From an uncultured Collinsella sp. (GTDB lineage Bacteria > Actinomycetota > Coriobacteriia > Coriobacteriales > Coriobacteriaceae): a stretch of 28,984 bases of DNA. Below are positions 1 through 7,890 of this stretch, one piece after another; within the stretch, counting starts at the first letter, position 1, and the number at the start of each line of letters is the position of its first letter. Position numbers and translations under genes: made by a program. The notes under the pieces were generated by a model that was given only the letters and a program-made list of their open reading frames with translations, had not been told where the DNA came from and searched no databases. Location: the NCBI GenBank assembly GCA_902492825.1, contig CABUMZ010000006.1, forward strand, positions 1 through 28,984. Reading direction: 5' to 3'.

Positions 1-1509
1 GAGATCGACGAGGTCACCGGCGAGATGCTTCGTGAGTACGAGGCTATTCCCGTGTGGCCGGCCTCGCACTACGTGACCGAGAAGCCCAAGGTCAAGGCGG
101 CTCTGAAATCGATCAGCGAAGAGTGCGAGAAGCGTGTGGCCGAGCTCAAGGCGACCGACAAGTTGCTCGAGGCGCAACGTCTGCAGCAGCGTACCGATTA
201 TGATCTCGAGATGCTCGAGACCATGGGTTTTTGCAACGGCATTGAGAACTACTCGCGTCATTTGGACGGGCGCAAGCCGGGCGAGCCGCCGTTTACCCTG
301 ATTGATTACTTTCCCAAGGACATGCTCTGCATCATCGACGAGAGCCATGTGACGGTGCCGCAGATTCGCGGTATGCATGAAGGCGACCGATCGCGCAAAG
401 TTACGCTTGTTGAGCACGGTTTTCGTCTTCCGTCAGCGCTCGACAACCGTCCGCTTCGCTTCGATGAGTTTGAGGCAAGGATTCCGCAGTTTATCTACGT
501 TTCGGCCACGCCGGGTGACTATGAGTTGCGCGTGAGTCAAAACGATGTTGAACAGATCATTCGACCGACCGGTCTGCTCGACCCCAAAATTGACGTGCGT
601 CCGGTTCGCGGCCAGATTGATGATCTTGAGGATGAGATTCGCGAGCGCGTTGCCCGCAAGGAGCGCGTGCTGGTGACCACGTTGACCAAGCGCATGGCCG
701 AGGACCTGACCGACCATCTGCTCGACGCGGGCATTAAGGTCAATTACATGCACTCTGATACGGCGACAATGGACCGTGTCGAGATCCTGCGAACGCTGCG
801 CGAGGGCAAAATTGATGTTCTGGTGGGCATCAATCTGCTGCGCGAGGGCCTGGATCTCCCCGAGGTCTCGCTGGTGGCGATTCTCGATGCCGACAAGGAA
901 GGTTTTTTGCGCAACCGCCGTTCGCTGATTCAGACGATTGGTCGTGCGGCCCGTAATGCCGACGGCGAAGTCATTATGTATGCAGACGTCGTGACCGATT
1001 CGATGAGAGAGGCAATCGACGAGACGCAGCGCCGACGCGAGATTCAGATGGCATATAACGAAGAGCACGGCATTGTGCCCAAGACAGTGCGCAAGGCCAT
1101 CAACGACATCTCAAGTTTTATTGCCGAGGCCGAAAAAACCGTGGGTTCCAAGGGGCGCGCGAAGGGCGACTCTCTTGGCCATGGCGCATTCTATACGCCC
1201 GATGAGTCGGGTGAGGGCGGCGTGCCGGAAACGGTGGCGCCCGAGCAGACACTTGCGGAGCAGTTGGAAGAACTGCCGCATGACGAGCTTGTGCGGATCG
1301 TCGAAACCATGGAAGAGGACATGCGTAACGCTTCTGCCGCCATGGACTTTGAGGAGGCGGCGCGCCTGCGCGATGCCGTCGTTCAGATTCGGGCGATGCT
1401 CGAGGGCGCGTCTGAGGACGAGACGATCGAGCGCTTACGTTCGCAGGCCCGCAAGGGTTCCACGTTCGCATCGGGCAGAAAACGCCAGGGTGCACGGTTT
1501 AAGAAATAG
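1..1509 (+). CDS. uvrB: UvrABC system protein B (UvrB), 3' part, 5' end outside window
   Basis: UvrB is the DNA-damage-verifying helicase-like subunit of the UvrABC nucleotide excision nuclease. It is loaded by UvrA and then recruits UvrC. The reading frame is open from base 1, so the gene starts upstream; about 502 C-terminal residues are present of the roughly 660-700 usual for the family. Visible family motifs are VSATPGDYE (near residue 168 of the fragment), the helicase motif QTIGRAARN (near 311) and a C-terminal UVR domain (about 421-470, with MDFEEAARLRDAV) that contacts the matching UVR segment of UvrC. The C-terminus is basic. The gene ends in TAG and is followed within 6 nt by a terminator hairpin. 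It converges with the minus-strand flavoprotein operon. uvrA and uvrC lie downstream on the same strand. Confidence 0.97.
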   Translation, partial: EIDEVTGEMLREYEAIPVWPASHYVTEKPKVKAALKSISEECEKRVAELKATDKLLEAQRLQQRTDYDLEMLETMGFCNGIENYSRHLDGRKPGEPPFTLIDYFPKDMLCIIDESHVTVPQIRGMHEGDRSRKVTLVEHGFRLPSALDNRPLRFDEFEARIPQFIYVSATPGDYELRVSQNDVEQIIRPTGLLDPKIDVRPVRGQIDDLEDEIRERVARKERVLVTTLTKRMAEDLTDHLLDAGIKVNYMHSDTATMDRVEILRTLREGKIDVLVGINLLREGLDLPEVSLVAILDADKEGFLRNRRSLIQTIGRAARNADGEVIMYADVVTDSMREAIDETQRRREIQMAYNEEHGIVPKTVRKAINDISSFIAEAEKTVGSKGRAKGDSLGHGAFYTPDESGEGGVPETVAPEQTLAEQLEELPHDELVRIVETMEEDMRNASAAMDFEEAARLRDAVVQIRAMLEGASEDETIERLRSQARKGSTFASGRKRQGARFKK

Positions 1510-1514
1510 CGAAC

Positions 1515-1555
1515 AGGCCCCGTGTTCCCTGTGGAGCTCGGGGCCTATGTCTTTT
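1515..1555 (+). terminator. Rho-independent terminator of uvrB
   Basis: An 8-bp perfect stem, AGGCCCCG (1515-1522) with CGGGGCCT (1539-1546), has a 16-nt loop and is followed by ATGTCTTTT. It lies between two convergent genes and may also slow transcription arriving on the minus strand. Confidence 0.75.
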
Positions 1556-1574
1556 GCGCGCTGGAATTCGTGCG

Positions 1575-3215
1575 TTAGAGGTCTGCGATCAGGGCTTCAG
1601 CACAACGGATGCCATCGGTGGCGGCGCTCATGATTCCGCCGGCATATCCGGCTCCCTCGCCGCAGGGGTAGAGCCCCGGGGTCGATACGGCGTGGCATTG
1701 CCGGTCTCGAGTAACGGTGACCGGAGAGCTCGAGCGTGTCTCAACACCGGTGAGGACGGCATCGGGATGGTCGTAGCCACGCAGTTTTTTGCCGAGCAAG
1801 GGAATTCCAAGACGAAGCGACTCGATGATATGTTGCGGCAATGACTCATCGATTGCTGTCCAAGTCACGCCGAGCGGATAGGTGGGCTTTACCTTGCCGC
1901 ATGCCATGCTGGCGCGTTCTGCGAGGAAATCGCCGACGAGCTGTGCCGGTGCGCTCCAGTTGGAGCCGCCAAGGCGATAGGCAGCCCGCTCGCAGATACG
2001 CTGGAGTTCTACGCCTGCAAGAGGATCGTCGCTGGGGAGATCGTCGGGCGTGACGTTAACGAGGAGGGCGGCGTTTGCGTTGCGGCCGGCGCGGGCGTTG
2101 AGGCTGGCGCCGTTGACGCACAGATGGCCGGGCTCTGAAGAGGCGGCGACAACCTGTCCGCCGGGACACATGCAGAATGAGAACACGCTGCGATCGTTGG
2201 GAAGATGGGCAACGAGCTTATAGGGGGCCGCTCCGAGCGCGGGATGACCCGCCGCGGGGCCATATTGCGCCCGATCGATATCACGTTGCGGGTGTTCGAT
2301 GCGAACGCCCATGGCAAACGTCTTTTGAGCGAGGGCGACATCATGGGTTTTGAGAACCTCGAATACGTCGCGGGCAGAATGACCGCAAGCGAGAATGAGA
2401 TGCTTTGTGTTGATTGACTCGCTTGTCGTGTCCTGAGACGATTGGATGTCGATACCGACAATGGCACCAGATGTATCAGTGCGAATGTCAACGAGTTTCG
2501 TTCGATAGCGAACGGTCCCTCCGAGCTGTTCAATGCGTTGGGAGATGCTGGTAACGACGGCGGGGAGGATGTCGGAGCCAATGTGCGGCTTTGCATCCCA
2601 TAGAATATCGCGGGGAGCGCCCGCTTCGACGAAGGTCTCGAGGACCAGCCGATGGGCTGGATTCTTGGTTCCCGTATTGAGCTTGCCATCCGAGAACGTA
2701 CCCGCGCCGCCTAAGCCAAATTGAATGTTGCTCTCGGGATCTAGGATGCGTTCTTTGAGAAAAAGATCGATGGCCCGTGAGCGGCGAAGGGCCGGATCGC
2801 CGCGCTCGATGAGCAAGGGCTTGAGGCCTGCTTCGGCAAGGGCAAGTGCTGCAAAAAGGCCGGCGCATCCGGCTCCAACGACGATGGGGCGTTCGTCAGG
2901 CGCTGCGACAACGGGGGAGGGGAACGAGGGCGGTTCGGCTTCTATCATGCGGATGTGCGAGCGGTCGTGGTCGGAAATACCATCGATGGCGATTTGTTCA
3001 AGACAAGGGGTCGAAAGCTCGACGCGGAAGCTCAAGATAAAATGGACGTCTCGTTTTTTGCGGGCATCGATTGACTTGCGATGGAGTTCGATAGTCTTGA
3101 TTTGGGAGTCCTTGCACCGAAGGGCTCGCTTGACAGCGCGTCTGCCAACGGCAAGGCAGGCGTTTTCGTCGCGAGCGTCATCAAGTGACGCATGGACTTG
3201 GGTGATTTCGATCAT
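1575..3215 (-). CDS. NAD(P)/FAD-dependent dehydrogenase (COG2509-type flavoprotein)
   Basis: A 546-residue predicted flavoprotein of the uncharacterised FAD-dependent dehydrogenase group; its substrate is unknown. The dinucleotide-binding motif GAGCAG lies at about residues 114-119, after a roughly 110-residue N-terminal region typical of this group. It is followed by a family-like segment TFSDGKLNTGTKN and a C-terminal FAD-contacting segment, CGEGAGYAGG, close to the end. The ATG at 3215 was chosen because AAGGAG lies 7 nt upstream; longer in-frame starts up to 3338 would overlap the neighbouring gene and lack this site. The gene is last in a minus-strand series after mrp and a BaiN-like gene. 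The 80-nt gap to that gene contains a hairpin and a perfect -10 sequence, so it may have its own promoter. The family is known; the function is not. Confidence 0.88.
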   Translation of the reverse strand: MIEITQVHASLDDARDENACLAVGRRAVKRALRCKDSQIKTIELHRKSIDARKKRDVHFILSFRVELSTPCLEQIAIDGISDHDRSHIRMIEAEPPSFPSPVVAAPDERPIVVGAGCAGLFAALALAEAGLKPLLIERGDPALRRSRAIDLFLKERILDPESNIQFGLGGAGTFSDGKLNTGTKNPAHRLVLETFVEAGAPRDILWDAKPHIGSDILPAVVTSISQRIEQLGGTVRYRTKLVDIRTDTSGAIVGIDIQSSQDTTSESINTKHLILACGHSARDVFEVLKTHDVALAQKTFAMGVRIEHPQRDIDRAQYGPAAGHPALGAAPYKLVAHLPNDRSVFSFCMCPGGQVVAASSEPGHLCVNGASLNARAGRNANAALLVNVTPDDLPSDDPLAGVELQRICERAAYRLGGSNWSAPAQLVGDFLAERASMACGKVKPTYPLGVTWTAIDESLPQHIIESLRLGIPLLGKKLRGYDHPDAVLTGVETRSSSPVTVTRDRQCHAVSTPGLYPCGEGAGYAGGIMSAATDGIRCAEALIADL

Positions 3216-3231
3216 CGAGGTCTCCTTAGAT

Positions 3232-3267
3232 GCAAGAAAGGGGCCGCCCGGAAAGTTCAGACGGCCC
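3232..3267 (-). terminator. Hairpin between the two flavoprotein genes (terminator or leader attenuator)
   Basis: Read on the minus strand, GGGCCG (3267-3262) pairs with CGGCCC (3246-3241) across a 15-nt loop, followed by CTTTCTT. It sits 28 nt downstream of the BaiN-like stop codon and just upstream of the ribosome binding site of the next gene. It could end the first transcript, or act as an attenuator if transcription starts at the -10 element at 3280-3285. Confidence 0.55.
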
Positions 3268-3279
3268 GATTGCATTTTG

Positions 3280-3285
3280 ATTATA
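3280..3285 (-). promoter_or_regulatory. Candidate -10 element for the COG2509-type gene
   Basis: The minus strand reads TATAAT, a perfect sigma-A -10 sequence, about 65 nt upstream of the ATG at 3215. I see no good -35 hexamer at 16-18 nt. A transcript started here would carry the 3241-3267 hairpin in its leader. Confidence 0.4.
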
Positions 3286-3295
3286 GACTGCGTTG

Positions 3296-4567
3296 CTACG
3301 GGCTGCTTGCAGCGCGAACCCCCGATATCCAAGCCCATGCAAGGTTGAAGCCGCCGCAGTCGGCGTCGATGTCGAGCGCTTCGCCGCAGACGTAAAGCGG
3401 GGCGTCGACAGAGCTGCTCGCGCGTAGACTGGGTGTTGAGATGCTCTCGACAGATACGCCACCACGCGTGACCTGCGCCGAGCGCTCCTCGGCTGTTCCC
3501 TCGACGAGCAACTTAAAGTGCTTGAGGATCGAGACCAGGTGGATGACATCGTTGGAGCCTGGATGGCACTGCTCGAACGCCGTGCAGACGACGCGGGAGA
3601 GTTGCGGGGCGAGCATGCCGTCGAGCCAACGGGGATCGCGGGGCGAAAAGCCGCCGAGCAGCTCAACGCGCCGGTTGAGCATATCGAGCAGCTCGTCTTT
3701 GGAGAGGTCGGGGAAAACGTCGAGCAGGATCGTATCGCCGTGCTGGATACGACGGGAGAGGTTGAAGACAGCGACGCCCGAGATGCCGAAGGCTCGAAAC
3801 AGGACTTCACCGTCTTCGTGCCAGAGCTCATTATGATTGCGGGCGAGCGTCAAGCGGGCGCGGACGCGCAGGCCATCTAACGTCTTGAGTGCCGCCCGAT
3901 CGCCGACGACCGTTGCCGATACGGGGCAGAGGATGGGGCGCAGCGAAGTGAGGGGGAGGCGAAACGTATCGGCGATACCAGTGGGGTTGCCACCCGTGGC
4001 GATAATTACGGCATGTGCCTCCAGGGCCTCGTTCTTGCGAGGGACATCGGCGAGCGCTTTCCGAAGCGAGCGGAGCTCCGATTTTCGGTCGTCGTGCTTT
4101 TTTGCCTTGAGCGCCCGCGCTGGACGGTCTATCTGGAGTGCCCAGCCTTCGGAAGCTTTGTGTGCCGAGGCAACGTTGGCTCCGCAGATTAAGGTGATAC
4201 CCAGGCGGTCGCAAACATTGAGAAGTGCGTCGCGCACCGATTCGGCGCGAAGGGAGCGCGGGTACAGCCGGCCTTCCTCGGAGGTTGTCATGATGCCCAG
4301 CGAGGAGAAGAAACCCATAAGCTCTTGTTCGGGCTGGGGGCCCATGACGGATTCGACGAATGCGGGGTGGTTATACCGCTGAGGATCAATCGATTCGTTG
4401 GAGAGGTTGCAGCGGCCGTTACCGGTCGCAAGGAGCTTAAGGCCGCAGGCGACATCGCGCTCAACGATGCAGACGCTTTTGCCAGCGCGTGCGGCCGTAA
4501 TGGCGGCGGCGAGGCCTGAAGCCCCGCCGCCGATTACCAGGACGTCATAGAAGGCGCTCGTGTTCAC
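3296..4567 (-). CDS. BaiN/HI0933-family NAD(P)/FAD-dependent oxidoreductase
   Basis: A 423-residue flavoprotein of the HI0933/BaiN-like family, often annotated 'aminoacetone oxidase family FAD-binding enzyme'. The N-terminal Rossmann motif GGGASG is at about residues 13-18. The family motif GLKLLATGNGRCNLSN follows, then a central GGNPTG segment and the C-terminal GEALDIDADCGGFNLAWAW that closes the FAD site. Length matches the family. The start is GTG at 4567, immediately after the TAA of mrp, which implies translational coupling; the ribosome binding site (GAGG-like) lies inside mrp. BaiN in gut clostridia is linked to bile-acid 7-dehydroxylation, but most members are uncharacterised, so no substrate is claimed here. 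Confidence 0.9.
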   Translation of the reverse strand: MNTSAFYDVLVIGGGASGLAAAITAARAGKSVCIVERDVACGLKLLATGNGRCNLSNESIDPQRYNHPAFVESVMGPQPEQELMGFFSSLGIMTTSEEGRLYPRSLRAESVRDALLNVCDRLGITLICGANVASAHKASEGWALQIDRPARALKAKKHDDRKSELRSLRKALADVPRKNEALEAHAVIIATGGNPTGIADTFRLPLTSLRPILCPVSATVVGDRAALKTLDGLRVRARLTLARNHNELWHEDGEVLFRAFGISGVAVFNLSRRIQHGDTILLDVFPDLSKDELLDMLNRRVELLGGFSPRDPRWLDGMLAPQLSRVVCTAFEQCHPGSNDVIHLVSILKHFKLLVEGTAEERSAQVTRGGVSVESISTPSLRASSSVDAPLYVCGEALDIDADCGGFNLAWAWISGVRAASSP

Positions 4568-5398
4568 TTAGGCCTCGTCGGTCTCGTGCGGGGTAATAGC
4601 CTCGACGGCAGAGACTGCCTTGGGCAACATGCCATCGGGCAGCGCGGTCTCGACCTCGCCCTTATCGCAGGCCTCGGCGAGTGCCGGATTAATGGGAAGC
4701 TGGCCCAAGATGTCGAGGTTATAGCGCTCTGCGACCTCGGGGAGCTTGCTCTTGCCAAAGACCTCGATCTTCTTGCCGCAGTCGGGGCACTCGATATAGC
4801 TCATGTTCTCGACAATGCCCAGAATGGGGACGTTCATCTTCTCGGCCATGTTGACCGCCTTGGCGACGATCATCGAGACCAGATCCTGCGGGCTCGTGAC
4901 GATGACGATGCCGTCGACGGGCAGCGACTGGAAGACAGTGAGCGCGACATCGCCTGTTCCCGGAGGCATGTCGACCAGCAGGTAGTCGATGGGGCCCCAT
5001 GAGGTCTCGCTCCAGAACTGCCTAATGGCGCCTGCGATGACCGGACCGCGCCAAAGGACGGGGTCGGTCTCGTTTTGGAGCAGAAGGTTGGAGCTCATGA
5101 CCTTGACGCCGTGCTCGGAGATTTCAGGCAGCATAAGGTTGCCAAGGGCATGGACGTGGCGTCCGCTCATACCGAACATCTTGGGGATAGAGGGACCGGT
5201 AATGTCGGCATCGAGGACGCCGACCTTGTGGCCGTGACGGGCAAGCTCGGTGGCGATGGCACCGGTGACAAACGACTTGCCGACACCGCCCTTGCCGGAA
5301 AGCACGGCGATGACGCGTTTGACCTCGGACAGCGTGTTCTCCTCAAATTGCGACGGCGACGTTTGTCCGCCGGCGGCCTGTGCGTGCTCGCATCCCAT
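4568..5398 (-). CDS. mrp: Mrp/NBP35-family P-loop ATPase, Fe-S cluster carrier
   Basis: A 276-residue cytoplasmic P-loop NTPase of the Mrp/ApbC/NBP35 family, which binds and transfers [4Fe-4S] clusters to apo-proteins. The deviant Walker A GKGGVGKS is at about residues 35-42, followed by DADITGPSIPKM, DMPPGTGDVALT and the cluster-binding pair C204-x-x-C207 in ECPDCGKK. The Mrp N-terminal MIP18-like domain found in many bacteria is absent. The ATG at 5398 was chosen because AAAGGAG lies 6 nt upstream; the in-frame extension to 5455 would overlap the promoter and has no ribosome binding site. It is the first gene of the minus-strand operon and abuts the BaiN-like gene with no spacer. Confidence 0.93.
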   Translation of the reverse strand: MGCEHAQAAGGQTSPSQFEENTLSEVKRVIAVLSGKGGVGKSFVTGAIATELARHGHKVGVLDADITGPSIPKMFGMSGRHVHALGNLMLPEISEHGVKVMSSNLLLQNETDPVLWRGPVIAGAIRQFWSETSWGPIDYLLVDMPPGTGDVALTVFQSLPVDGIVIVTSPQDLVSMIVAKAVNMAEKMNVPILGIVENMSYIECPDCGKKIEVFGKSKLPEVAERYNLDILGQLPINPALAEACDKGEVETALPDGMLPKAVSAVEAITPHETDEA

Positions 5399-5453
5399 GT
5401 ATGACTCCTTTGTATATGTTGGGGCCGGAGCCCCGTGATGTGACATGAGCGTC

Positions 5454-5483
5454 ATTGTACCCTCGTTTGCGAGCGGGAGTCAT
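5454..5483 (-). promoter_or_regulatory. mrp: Candidate promoter of the mrp operon
   Basis: On the minus strand, ATGACT (5483-5478) and TACAAT (5459-5454) are separated by 18 nt, matching 4 of 6 and 5 of 6 sigma-A consensus bases. The predicted leader of about 50 nt contains a small hairpin, GGGGC-loop-GCCCC (5421-5434), before the ribosome binding site. Confidence 0.5.
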
Positions 5484-5543
5484 TTGCGATGCATTTGGGC
5501 CGAGCGTGCTTGCAATACGATGGGTCCAAGCGAATGGGCGGGC

Positions 5544-7697
5544 TTACTGAACTTTGCTGGCGAACTCGAGGTATTGCATGCGCTGCAGCTTGTCGATCGT
5601 CGAGGCGTATGGGCTGTCTTCAGATTCCAAGTCGTAGCGCAGCCCGTCGGCACCAAGGTAGCCGGCGACATTGATGGTGGGCACATCTGACCTTGTTGCA
5701 AGCAGAGCCTTTTGATAGTCGGTGAGCGGGGCGCCGATCTTATTAAGGGTAATGGCTGCAATCTCGTTTGCCCCGACGGTGTCGTAGACGTTGAGCTCGG
5801 TATTGCCGGCGATTTCATAGTTAGCCCAGACGAAATATGTCGACTGATAGATACGGAAAGCGTGGCTTGCCGTATCTTCCTGAGGGTACAGCTCGTCGTT
5901 GAGAGTTGTTGCGGCGCTCGGCTGATGGTCGCCAAAAAAGACAAGGACAACCGGTCTGCCGATATTGCGGAGCTCGTTGATAAAGTACTCGAGGTCCCGG
6001 TCGGATGCGTTGATGCAGGTAAGATAGGTGTTGAGCGCGCTATTGGCACCCTCGCTGGCTCCCTCGACCCAATAGTTTGTCAGCTCCTCGGCGGGAACGG
6101 TGCCATAGTCGTAGCCGCCGTGATTTTGCATCGTGACGTCAAAGATGAACTGCGGGGCTTCGTCGGTTCTAAGCAGGTCGAGTATCTTGTCGTAGGTGGC
6201 GTAGTCGCATACGCCGGCATGGTAACAGGGCGCACCTTCGAAATCGCCGATTGAAAGAAAGTCTCCAAAGCCCAGCTGCTGATAGATTTTATCTCGATGG
6301 TAGTTGACGGGGTTTTGCGGGTGCATAGCGGTAGCGGTATACCCAAGCTCCTTAAGGTCCTTTGCCAGGCTGTTGACGCCATTCATCTGATATAGCTGAT
6401 AGGGGATTTTGCCTAATCCGACAAAGGCCGTTGTCGCTCCGGTCAAAAATTCAAATTCGGAGTTTGCCGTTCCGCCACCGGCGACCGAAGCGAGCATGGT
6501 GCCGCGAACAAGTGTGTCGGGAAGCGAGTTGTAGAATGCGGGGCCGGTGTACCCGGCCGCCTGGAGCTGCTCAAAGCACGAAAGGTCGCTAAAACTCTCA
6601 TTCATGACGGCAACAATCGTCGGCTTGATTTCATTGAACTGGGCAACGGCCGCCGCGCGCTGCTCGCTCGAGCCATACGTGCTGTCGTAGGTGGCGGCGA
6701 GCTCCTGCTCGATGCTCTGCGCCTCATCGGGCGTATAGTCTTCGGGCTTCTCAATAGGCAACTCGTTGACCATTTCGGTGAACGAAGTGATAAAACCCTG
6801 AGACGCATACGTGGTGATGGGCTGCCAACGGTCAAATCCAAAATTCAGCGCCTGCTCCAAGTCGATGCTGGAAAAGCCCGAGAGCCCCACAACGGTCACT
6901 AGCAGAAAAGCGCAGAGGTTAGCGGCGATTGCGGGGAAGACATGGGTGGGCGTACGGAGCTTTCTCGGTCGGATAAGCGAAAGAAGCCCCAGGGAAATCT
7001 CCAGCAGGGCTAGAGAGGTTACGATTCCGGCGGTAAAGGTAAACTCGTATCCCTCGCTCACTTCCATTGCAGTGCCAAGGGCCAAGATATCGCTTGGCAG
7101 GATGGCTTCGCCTTTAAACGTTATGACGAAGTGCTCGGCAATGCCAAGGATGCAACAGACGACGGGCACGAGGGCCATGACGCCCCCATGACGCTGTCCC
7201 AGCAGATAAAGGGAGAGCAGAACCGTCGCGAGCAGCCCGACGGAAAACCCGAATGAGTTGGCGGGAATGTGATAGAACGTTTCGTTGCAGGCAATTTCGA
7301 GTGAAACGAACGAGAGCGCTGAAACAGCGGCGATGACAAGGATGTCACGGCAAATACAGGCAACCGTTCCCGTCTCAAGATCGGTTTGGTCAATAAGTCC
7401 CGAAACCAAGGGCTCGACAAGAAGTATGACGGCGGCAGCACCGAGCGCCGAATAAGAAAGGACCCATAGGGAACTGTCCTCATTTACGAGCAATTGATTC
7501 GTAATCCATGCAGCTACCACGCCGAGCGGGATGAGGAGCGTCGCGCACCAAAAGACGCGGGCAATGGGCGGCTTTTCATTGTGTTTGATTGAAAAATACA
7601 CGCGCACGACGACGGTGGCCACGATAAGGACGGCGATGAATATGGGCAGATTGGCCATGTCGCTCGAAGTGATTTCAAGGGGGATATCTTCGGTCAT
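5544..7697 (-). CDS. LTA synthase / sulfatase-superfamily membrane phosphoglycerol transferase
   Basis: A 717-residue membrane protein of the lipoteichoic acid synthase-like (sulfatase superfamily) group. These enzymes move glycerol-phosphate or related groups to cell-envelope polymers outside the membrane. About six hydrophobic segments occupy residues 10-280 and the extracellular alkaline-phosphatase fold occupies about 355-690. Catalytic features seen are the metal ligand Glu367 in VAVMNESFSD, the likely nucleophile Thr410 in GGGTANSEFEFL (compare the Thr in GKTSDSEF of LtaS), HPQNPVNYHRDKIY, and the metal-binding FGDHQPS (588-594). The ATG at 7697 is preceded by AGAGGA; an in-frame start at 7772 has no such support. 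The gene stands alone, divergent from uvrA. The exact polymer made is unknown. Confidence 0.88.
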   Translation of the reverse strand: MTEDIPLEITSSDMANLPIFIAVLIVATVVVRVYFSIKHNEKPPIARVFWCATLLIPLGVVAAWITNQLLVNEDSSLWVLSYSALGAAAVILLVEPLVSGLIDQTDLETGTVACICRDILVIAAVSALSFVSLEIACNETFYHIPANSFGFSVGLLATVLLSLYLLGQRHGGVMALVPVVCCILGIAEHFVITFKGEAILPSDILALGTAMEVSEGYEFTFTAGIVTSLALLEISLGLLSLIRPRKLRTPTHVFPAIAANLCAFLLVTVVGLSGFSSIDLEQALNFGFDRWQPITTYASQGFITSFTEMVNELPIEKPEDYTPDEAQSIEQELAATYDSTYGSSEQRAAAVAQFNEIKPTIVAVMNESFSDLSCFEQLQAAGYTGPAFYNSLPDTLVRGTMLASVAGGGTANSEFEFLTGATTAFVGLGKIPYQLYQMNGVNSLAKDLKELGYTATAMHPQNPVNYHRDKIYQQLGFGDFLSIGDFEGAPCYHAGVCDYATYDKILDLLRTDEAPQFIFDVTMQNHGGYDYGTVPAEELTNYWVEGASEGANSALNTYLTCINASDRDLEYFINELRNIGRPVVLVFFGDHQPSAATTLNDELYPQEDTASHAFRIYQSTYFVWANYEIAGNTELNVYDTVGANEIAAITLNKIGAPLTDYQKALLATRSDVPTINVAGYLGADGLRYDLESEDSPYASTIDKLQRMQYLEFASKVQ

Positions 7698-7709
7698 GGA
7701 CGTTCCTCT

Positions 7710-7747
7710 GTTACAGCAAATTAAGTTCAGTAGTAGATTACTGTAAC
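7710..7747. promoter_or_regulatory. Inverted repeat GTTACAG...CTGTAAC, candidate operator
   Basis: GTTACAG (7710-7716) and CTGTAAC (7741-7747) are perfect 7-bp inverted arms 24 nt apart. The right arm lies within TTACTGTAA (7738-7746), itself a palindrome. It lies 13-50 bp upstream of the LTA-synthase-like start codon, in the 193-bp intergenic region shared with uvrA. The position suits a regulator of the minus-strand gene; no regulator is identified. Confidence 0.4.
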
Positions 7748-7815
7748 CCTTCCACGGCATTTCGAGAAACAAAGCACCCGATACGCAAAGCTAAAGGTCT
7801 GCGAATCTTGTATTA

Positions 7816-7829
7816 CGAACATCTGTGCG
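7816..7829. promoter_or_regulatory. LexA/SOS-box-like sequence upstream of uvrA
   Basis: CGAAC-ATCT-GTGCG differs at one base from the Gram-positive/actinobacterial SOS box core CGAAC-N4-GTTCG. It lies 62-75 nt upstream of the uvrA ATG, and a possible -10 hexamer, TAAACT, is at 7842-7847. uvrA is a classic LexA target in many bacteria. Confidence 0.4.
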
Positions 7830-7890
7830 CGTCGAGTGCGCTAAACTCATCGACAGTATGATTCGATGCAATAGGAGGCAAGGAGCTTCC

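Noticed and set aside
5480..5543. Terminator of the LTA-synthase-like gene
   Set aside because: Only a weak, mismatched pairing (TTGGACC with GGCCCAA) without a U-run; not strong enough to annotate.
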